Position numbers and translations under genes: made by a program. The notes below the pieces were generated by a model. It ran no database searches. It saw only the letters and a program-made list of their open reading frames with translations, and was not told the DNA's origin. Shown piece after piece: positions 57,292-64,000 of a stretch of DNA of 64,000 nt. The stretch comes from Allacma fusca (taxonomy: Eukaryota > Arthropoda > Collembola > Symphypleona > Sminthuridae). Positions within the stretch are counted from its first letter, which is position 1; each line of letters begins with the position of its first letter. The DNA lies in NCBI GenBank assembly GCA_947179485.1, contig OX359245.1, forward strand, positions 49,897,067-49,961,066, given 5' to 3'.

Positions 57292-57582
57292 CTTAAAATA
57301 ATGTTCTTCCAGTTTACTCATTGCTGTGAATATTGCTCCCGGCAGAAGGAGAAAGGTTGCATGCAAGAACTGCCTCCAGTAAAAAGGGGAATCCATGGCA
57401 CCATAAAATGACCACCATATAATGACTTTTGATGGTGAGAAAGGTAGTTCACAATTCTGTGTCCGGAAAAAGCTCCAAAGTAGGAATTCTTTCCAAACAT
57501 TGAAACATTTCATAATGCAAACCAAATATGCAGGAAGATTTAAAAGGTAGGTACCTAAAATCAATGCAAGTTTGATACACAC
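57292..57582 (-). other. Possible membrane-protein exon, unit B copy
   Basis: An open minus-strand stretch of about 97 residues (hydrophobic, with NVWKEFLLWSFF and FYGAMDSPFYWRQFLH) ends at an AAA|GTAATATC donor shared with unit A (44,313). No start, no partner exon and no family are certain. Confidence 0.3.
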
Positions 57583-58775
57583 AATCCGACGTTACAAAAC
57601 AGTTGGCTAGTAACAAATACTGCTTCAAAGGTTGTCATTTTTGCTAAGAAATGTCAACTACACATGGAAGGGAGTCACATGAAAATTCTGTGCGTCTACA
57701 ATTTATCGGGATTCTAGCAAATTGTTTGGTGATATTCAACTCAGCAATAATTTTTTTAAGCCTATTTCCTAAATGTGTTTCGCCAATTCCTAGATTATTC
57801 TATGGGATTTCAGAATTCCCTCCAAAGTGTGTCTGCGTTAGTGATTATGTGCAAAGCCTTTACGAATGGAAACTATGGTTGCGGAAATTTAGCTTCAAGA
57901 GAAAAACTGACGAAGAAGATACTAGACTGAAAATGCTAGATCAGATATTTTTTAATCTTGCAAATTTTATAATGGACACCCTGCCATTCGCAAAAATATT
58001 TCAGAATGCGTAGATTGTTTCTCATCCATCAACTCATTTGGAAACAAGGACATACAAATGTACTCAACAGCAAGATGGACAATATTAACCTTCTCCCCGA
58101 ATTGCCCTAACGACCAAATTGATCACGTTATTTTAATTTGAAAACTTGAAAGTTTTGAGAAAATAATTTTAAACTTTCTCTCTAATCTGATCGATTATGT
58201 CCACATTTTTCAAAATAGATTCTAAACATGTATCCCTGGAAAGCTGGAATCTCTTCAAAATGTACTACTCCGAGAGTCAAAAATGCTTTTGACAAATTTT
58301 CAAACTCGAATAAAAATGTACAAACGCTTATTTGTTTATTTTTCACATTTAAATTGGTTTCAGTGGAATCCATTTTATTATAAATACCAAGCTTTCGAAC
58401 AACAACAAACTGTGTTCATCTTCGGGCTATATACAACTAACTGCTAAATTACGAAAATTCAATATATTTTACATCGCAATAATCTTTTACATAAAACTGA
58501 AACATTAATTTATATTAATGTTTTACAATTTCTTTTTAACTTATTGCTAAAGAATTGTATTTGGTTTTGGAATAATTGGTTTCCAAGCATCATTTAGTGT
58601 GTAACCCTTATTGACGTTCATTAATGGATATTTGCTCCGCTGAATTAGTAATCCTTCTTTCACTTCTCTTGAAAATTGCATAGGCTCTTTAAGGATAAAC
58701 TTAGAATCCGCCCGTTCAATCCAATGGTTCAATTTTGTCTCAATATATATACAATATATATATAATATATTGTCT

Positions 58776-58777
<2 letters not shown>

Positions 58778-58817
<40 letters not shown>
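58778..58817. repeat. AT microsatellite
   Basis: A pure (AT)n run of 40 bp, preceded by shorter ATAT runs from 58,743. Confidence 0.9.
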
Positions 58818-58819
<2 letters not shown>

Positions 58820-59604
58820 CTAGTTACAGCAGATTTCTTGTAGTTGTTCTTTTCTACGTGCGTTTTGTGTTCATTAATGCTTAATTGTTTGCCTTTAGAC
58901 TTTAGACTTTGTTCAACTTGGTTATTTTTATCGCACTTTAAATTCAAATCATTTTATTAGGTCATTTGTTCCAAACAGATTATGTACATACTACGGAAGA
59001 AATGTGTATTTTTCTCATAATAGCAAATGTGATCTGCTTGTTTTATAATTAACTTACACTGCTGAACTATTTATTGCAAATGTACTTATATAATTTTAAA
59101 GGTGAAAAGCAGGATGATTACAAGCACTAATGTTGGTCAATCATTAATTCCAAATCAATAAGCAGCTACAATGCAAGTGTGAAAATATAGGTCGCTGTGG
59201 AAAGAATTTTTATCGCAAACTAATTTTACTCTATTTTGATGTTGAACATTCAATTATGTGGCTTATTATCTCCAAATCCTGTTCCTGTTAACTTGCAATC
59301 TCTGCACAATTTGTAATCACAAATACATGAAAAATTAACATTTGAGTAAAAAGGAAACACAACACATTATTGTTGTCTTGACAGCGTTGCGGTGTCCCTG
59401 GCGTCGTACTAGTACAACTAAGAGATCATCGTTTTCGGGTATAACCAATCGAGCGAGCTGCAATTACAGCAGAAGTTGAACAAAATTAGATTCGTCAACA
59501 ATTCAATACAAAGCGTCTGTACGATACACAGCTAGTATCTTTTGAAATAAAATACATTTAAGCAAAATTGCCATGAACGCCTTTAAAAGGATTTCATTGT
59601 AATA

Positions 59605-59825
59605 GTGACTGGTGGCATTTTTGGTCGATTGTACTGAGGTTTATCTACCAGAAATGCAAAGTATTCCCGGCTGAAAATGACTCAAATGTCGAATATGCCC
59701 TGCCGAAAATGCCCAAATTCAGGGAATTTTTCCAATGTGATAATATACCCAAACATGTGACACGTTGGCGGGCATATTCACCTTGGCAGGCATATATGCC
59801 AGGACATTTTCAATCGACATTCCCT
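59605..59825. mobile_element. Short GGGCATTTT-type hAT-like fragment
   Basis: Ends TTTTCAATCGACATTCCCT, close to the terminus of the element at 16,248. GCCCTGCCGAAAATGCCC words are inside. The left boundary is unclear. Confidence 0.45.
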
Positions 59826-59959
59826 ATTTACGAGTGCAGATATTCCTTGTGCTCCCGGTTTAGGTACAGGTTTGGGGGCAAAGTTGCTCATTTTGATCCC
59901 CTATGCGTACTTCTAATGTCCCAGTGATCTGGAAACAGGCGGAGTACTTAGTAATACAC

Positions 59960-60030
59960 GTGGACATTAGAAGTCATGAACTGATGACCATTATTACTGT
60001 GGGAAACAAAATCAGGAACATGATAAAGCT
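59960..60030 (+). repeat. Conserved block, type II, unit B
   Basis: GTGGACATTAGAAGTCATGA and the core GGGAAACAAAATCAGGAACA. Almost identical to the inverted unit C copy at 38,030-38,085. Confidence 0.6.
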
Positions 60031-60460
60031 TTCATTTCACCGCTTGACAAATTCCTGCTTATTACTTATGTATTTTTGATAGTCTTAGCTTGATGTTGAT
60101 AGTCATAATTAAAATAGACTAGTCGTTTATCTAAGGTATGTTACATTATGTTTTATGAGGTTAAGTTAAAGCTCAAGTTAGAAAGTAGATTACGACTAGA
60201 AGAATATTTTCATGGAACTATTGCATCTATTCAGGCAACCAAATACGAAATCATTACGATAACAATTGCCGAGAGACTAGTGCATGTGTGAAACAGGAGA
60301 ACTTTCTCTCGGAAGCGCATGATGCATACAGGAGCTTTCTTTTTGTATACCTATCAAAACAAGGCATCTTACAGAGTTAAGGCGATCAAATAATTACTTC
60401 TGGGCACCCTGGCATGCGCGTGAGTGTGCACCCACCAGTGTTGCAAAGACACGTTGATAC

Positions 60461-62356
60461 CAGTGGTCGTGACGGGAACGGGTAAATCCCGGGTACATGG
60501 GAACCGCAATGAGTACAGGAACGGGTACGTGAACAAATATTTTGTTCCCAGTCAGTTTGTGTACGGGAAAAGGAACACACTCAGGTGAACATAATCCCCG
60601 GGAATAGGAACAGGAGTGGGAACAAGAACAGAGATTTTCAATTTGTTCCCGTTCCCATCGGGAACGGGTACGGTGTACACATGATCCTGTTCTCAAACCT
60701 GTTGTTCCCTGGATCGAGTGGGTACTTTTACCATCTTCTATCTGTAGGAACACACTCAAAATTTTACTCTTGAAAAATTGATTAATGGTTTTTCAAATAA
60801 GACTAACAAATGGAAACTAATCCGTGCTGGAATATATTTTTAAGATATTGTATGTATGCCGAAAATTATCTATGGGCCAGCAATGAGCTTAAATATTAAG
60901 TACCATTTTGAAACCCTCATCAACATTCAATTTTATTGTTGGAAAAGCAACATCACTGCTCTATTCATTGTTGCATCCTTTCCAAGTATGGCATTTTATA
61001 GTGTTGATTTTCGTTCTACTCGGTACATTATCTCTGAAGAATTAAACATCTAGTTATTACGCTGTTACGTTTGTTTTAGGGGTGCGTTTAGCAGCCCTGC
61101 ACATTGTCTGTTTTTTATCTGTAAAACGAAGGGTTTGGTAGTTACAGAAATTCTGATAATAATTTTTACCACACCAAGTACAACACGACCTGGACCTGGG
61201 AACGGGACCGGGAACACCGGCTGTGGGAAAGGGTAAGGATACAGAACCATACTTGCAGCCGTTCAGTTCATAAAGTGGTGAACTGAACTGAACTAGCCCT
61301 CATTCTTATTGTTTTTGAATGAACTTGAACGAACTAGCTAAATGCAAACTTTTGATTGAATGAATTTGAATTGAACTCAGAAGAACTTATTTTGAATGTG
61401 AACGAACGTTCATCATACGTTCAAGTGACGCAAATTGAACTGAATTAAACTTAAGAGTCAGGGTTTGAATATAAGTTCATATAATCATGAACACAAAACG
61501 AATATTATACAAGATATCTCTAAATTGCATGAAAAATGTTTTTTTGTAATCTTAAAAGATAGCACCCAGGTTTTTGATAATACATTTCAATGACATTAAA
61601 TTACAAATCAATCAAATTGCTTACATGTAAACAGATTTTTACATTCAAGAACGAGTATTCAGCACATTTTGGCCCAAGTTGCATGAATTAAAAAGCCCAA
61701 TAATTGTAAGCATAGTTATATGATTTATTAATTTGGAAGCACTTGGTTTTTTTACATTAATTGTTTATCAGAAAGCTCAAATTCAATGCTCCTCTCAAAA
61801 CACCGGAGTTTTGAAAGCAGTTATTTAATCAGTCATTTAGCAAAACAATCTTGCTTCAGCCAAAGCTCCAAACTATAAAAATAAAAATAAATGTCACTTA
61901 AATATATCGTAATTTACACGCTAATGACAGATAAAGTGAACTGAACTGAACGACCGAAAAGTATATAATGAATTGAATTGAACTTTGAAAAAATACTGCA
62001 AGAATTAACTGAACTGAACGTAACGACTGGAAAATACGCAATGAATTGAACTGAACTAGGACAGGATTTTAACAAAGGGAACTGAACTTAACTGAACGGA
62101 ACGAAAAATTTTGGGATGTGAATGGAACTGAATTTGAACTTTGGACCAAAACTGCAAGTATGTACAGAACATTTTTAATTTATGGGCATGGGAACAGGAA
62201 CAGATCCGGGAACGAATTTTTATTAAATTCATGAGAACGGGTACCTAATATACTGTCCCCACTCTCACGGGAACGGGTCCGGAAACACTTAAGGGGAGTA
62301 CCCATTGAATGGGAACAGGAACGGGAACAAACTCTTTCTACCCATGACGACCACTG
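60461..62356. mobile_element. hAT-like element, GGGAACGG-rich, in TPS B promoter flank
   Basis: 1896 bp with perfect 10-bp inverted ends CAGTGGTCGT/ACGACCACTG and an exact 8-bp duplication GTTGATAC (60,453-60,460; 62,357-62,364). The ends are packed with GGGAAC, GGAACGGG and GTTCCC words. Unit A has the empty site (CGTTGATACGAG near 50,643-50,654), confirming the insertion. A second element (61,248-62,162) is nested in it. It sits about 0.7 kb upstream of terpene synthase B. Confidence 0.9.
61248..62162. mobile_element. Nested hAT-like element, CTGAAC-rich
   Basis: 915 bp with perfect 11-bp inverted ends CATACTTGCAG/CTGCAAGTATG and an exact 8-bp duplication TACAGAAC (61,240-61,247; 62,163-62,170). 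The ends iterate GAACTGAACTGAAC and GTTCA words. No transposase. It is younger than the host element. Confidence 0.88.
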
Positions 62357-62883
62357 GTTGATACTACCGAAGGTTTTTACGGTAGGTTACATATGTTCTG
62401 AGTACTTAACCTCCACGTGACGCTAAATATTAATGTAAAGTTATGTTTAATGTTTATTCACCAGGACTGCATTAAAATGTCAATACTCCTTGCAATTAGC
62501 AAGTTGCAAGGTTATAATGACGTGATTCGGGACCCAATAAGAGCAATACAGTAAGGCAATTATTTCAAGTTCCTGTTTGACCAGTTTAAAAACATCTGGC
62601 GATGTTTGATACACTGAAAGATTACAACACATGTCAATTCAAACAACATTATTATTGTCTTAAAATTTCCGGTAACTTTAAGTCATAGAAATATTAATAT
62701 TTTCGTGAGAACTCAGCAATACCTAGTCGTAAAAACTATCCGAGTGACATTACCAAAACGTATGGAACATGTCAACCTATCACAAACTTTAAGAGATACT
62801 TCCGTTAGTGTGAATATGTGTAAGTGCGTATATAATATTACGTGGCATCCCACATCACATAAGCTACGTAGTGCTATATTGAG

Positions 62884-62892
62884 TATATAAAT
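62884..62892 (+). promoter_or_regulatory. TATA box of terpene synthase B
   Basis: TATATAAAT, 172 bp before the Met at 63,064; same element as upstream of copy A. Confidence 0.6.
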
Positions 62893-63063
62893 GAATGATT
62901 GAGACTAACTTTTCCAGTAAGCAACACGCGTTAGAGCAATTGACTAAAAAGTTATTAGAAACTGCCCACTTTCACATTGCAGTTAAAAACGATCTGCGTT
63001 TATACTTCATCATTTTTCAGTCATTGGTCGGTTTTATTACAAAGTGCCTAAAGATTTTGTACA

Positions 63064-64000
63064 ATGACTCTCCAAGGAAACTTTCTACACGCTGCGTTTG
63101 CTAACACACTGTATTTAGGAAGTAGATCTGTTGATTTAAAAGGGAAATTTCTCTTTTGCTGGCCATACAACTGGGAGGATACCGTCAATTGGGAAACCAT
63201 ACAAATGTTGATTCGTACTGTCACAGACTGGGCACAAACGCGCTTATCTGCCACTACAGCGGAACGTGTTCAGAGTCACGTTGTATTTGCATTCTACCAC
63301 TGCCCTTCAACCTGGCGCCACACTTGCTCCGAAGATCCAAAATTGTACGACAAACTTGTGTTGTATTCGAAAATAATGCACTTGTACTACGAGATCGATG
63401 ATACAACGGAAGAGGAAGAAGGTAATGCGCATCACGCGCCTTATGTGAAATCCGTCGGAGCAATGGTAACAAAAATATTGCAATATGATTTTAAAACCCA
63501 AGAGGAACTTAAAGGTGATAAACTATACCGAAGCATTACACAAATCTCAAAACCCGCTGGCAGCCTAATGGAGCTACTACATGACTGCGCAATGAATTTG
63601 AAAGAACATTTTGGGGTAACCAAACATTTGGGACAATACTTCTCCCGTCAATCAGGTTACATTTACTCGATGCAATCCTGGTGCGGAGTAAATAACCAAC
63701 AACATTACCTCAATCCGTACACACAATATCATCTTCGACAATTTACGGGTGGGATTTGCGCTCTGCAGGAAATAGTTTTTCTCCTTGAAGGAATTCACGT
63801 TCCAAGGTCAGTACGAGATAATCCGTTTTGGGCCAGATGTCTTGAAGTGGCAGGATTTCTTCCTACCCGTGTTAATGATATCATCAGTGTGGAAAAAGAA
63901 TGGAAACAAGTAAAACAATTTGGAAAGGCAGTAGATAATGTTGTATTTCACTACATGGACGCCACGAATTGCACATTTGAGCAAGCAGTGACTCGCGGTT
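63064..64000 (+). CDS. Microbial-type terpene synthase, copy B (cut by window end)
   Basis: Open from the Met at 63,064 to the window edge (312 codons), collinear with copy A without gaps. DDTTE (112-116), sensor R225, and NDIISVEKE (271-279) are all retained; the RY region lies beyond the window. About 25 residues differ from A, all within the first 190 (for example K14N, I36N, C60R, K90E, L164P, D188H). From about residue 191 to 312 I count only a handful of silent changes. Like copy A it has no introns and has a TATA box. It is probably active, possibly with altered N-terminal properties. Whether it is intact to the end cannot be seen. Confidence 0.88.
   Translation, partial: MTLQGNFLHAAFANTLYLGSRSVDLKGKFLFCWPYNWEDTVNWETIQMLIRTVTDWAQTRLSATTAERVQSHVVFAFYHCPSTWRHTCSEDPKLYDKLVLYSKIMHLYYEIDDTTEEEEGNAHHAPYVKSVGAMVTKILQYDFKTQEELKGDKLYRSITQISKPAGSLMELLHDCAMNLKEHFGVTKHLGQYFSRQSGYIYSMQSWCGVNNQQHYLNPYTQYHLRQFTGGICALQEIVFLLEGIHVPRSVRDNPFWARCLEVAGFLPTRVNDIISVEKEWKQVKQFGKAVDNVVFHYMDATNCTFEQAVTRG

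Larger units (their letters stand above)
55060..64000 (+). repeat. Duplicated segment, unit B
   Basis: Third copy of the segment that ends in a terpene synthase; it continues past the window. See units A and C. It alone carries the transposon pair at 60,461-62,356. Confidence 0.7.

Noticed and set aside
60394..60773. Overlapping open frames on both strands near 60.4-60.8 kb
   Set aside because: Produced by GGGAACGG/GTTCCC words at the left end of the hAT-like element.
1..64000. CRISPR arrays, operons, bacterial promoters, tRNA or rRNA genes
   Set aside because: No regularly spaced direct repeats with unique spacers, no tRNA cloverleaf or rRNA core motif recognised by eye, and gene structure is eukaryotic. 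A tRNAscan-SE or Infernal run would be the decisive check for RNA genes.

Overview
This is an AT-rich animal nuclear DNA window. It has GT-AG introns, TATA-box promoters, AATAAA signals, LTR and non-LTR retrotransposons, and many small DNA transposons. The gene content (a fatty acyl-CoA reductase cluster, terpene synthase genes, an NB-ARC/TPR protein) suggests a terrestrial arthropod. I lean towards a springtail (Collembola), but the sequence alone does not prove it.

Layout. 0.4-4.4 kb: a gag-only LTR retrotransposon with 448-bp LTRs and an ATAG target duplication. 5.3-19.2 kb: two intact seven-exon fatty acyl-CoA reductase (FAR) genes with identical intron phases, and a decayed FAR copy plus a FAR tail fragment between them; the interval is filled with DNA transposons, including a THAP/P-like element and hAT-like elements with exact 8-bp target duplications. 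21.0-23.9 kb (minus strand): an uninterrupted 980-residue NB-ARC ATPase with about 11 kinesin-light-chain-type TPRs. 24-32 kb: no confident gene; decayed repeats and an unclassified inverted-repeat element. 32.1-64 kb: three copies of a duplicated segment, each ending in a terpene synthase (TPS) gene. Unit A (about 43.0-52.6 kb, plus) carries an intact 392-residue TPS. Unit B (about 55.1-64 kb, plus) carries a TPS that is intact as far as the window goes. Unit C (about 40.4-32.1 kb, inverted) carries a dead TPS fused to a truncated Copia element.

The main discovery is the TPS family. It is intronless and has the class I hallmarks of microbial terpene synthases: DDTTE, a pyrophosphate-sensor Arg exactly 46 residues before an NDxxSxxxE (NSE) motif, and a C-terminal RY pair. 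Arthropod terpene synthases derived from isoprenyl diphosphate synthases do not show this set. A TATA box, a polyadenylation signal, duplication with the host segment and insertion of host-type transposons into it all argue for an animal-resident gene of probable horizontal origin. Copies A and B are nearly identical over the C-terminal catalytic part but differ at about 25 residues in the first 190, which suggests gene conversion or a diversifying N-terminal half.

FAR makes fatty alcohols (waxes, pheromones, cuticular lipids) and TPS would make terpene scaffolds. Their proximity may point to cuticular or signalling chemistry, but no functional link is visible in the DNA. A second theme is a set of hAT-like non-autonomous elements, each saturated with its own short word (CTTGAC, GGTACCTG, GGGCATTTT, GGGAACGG, CTGAAC).
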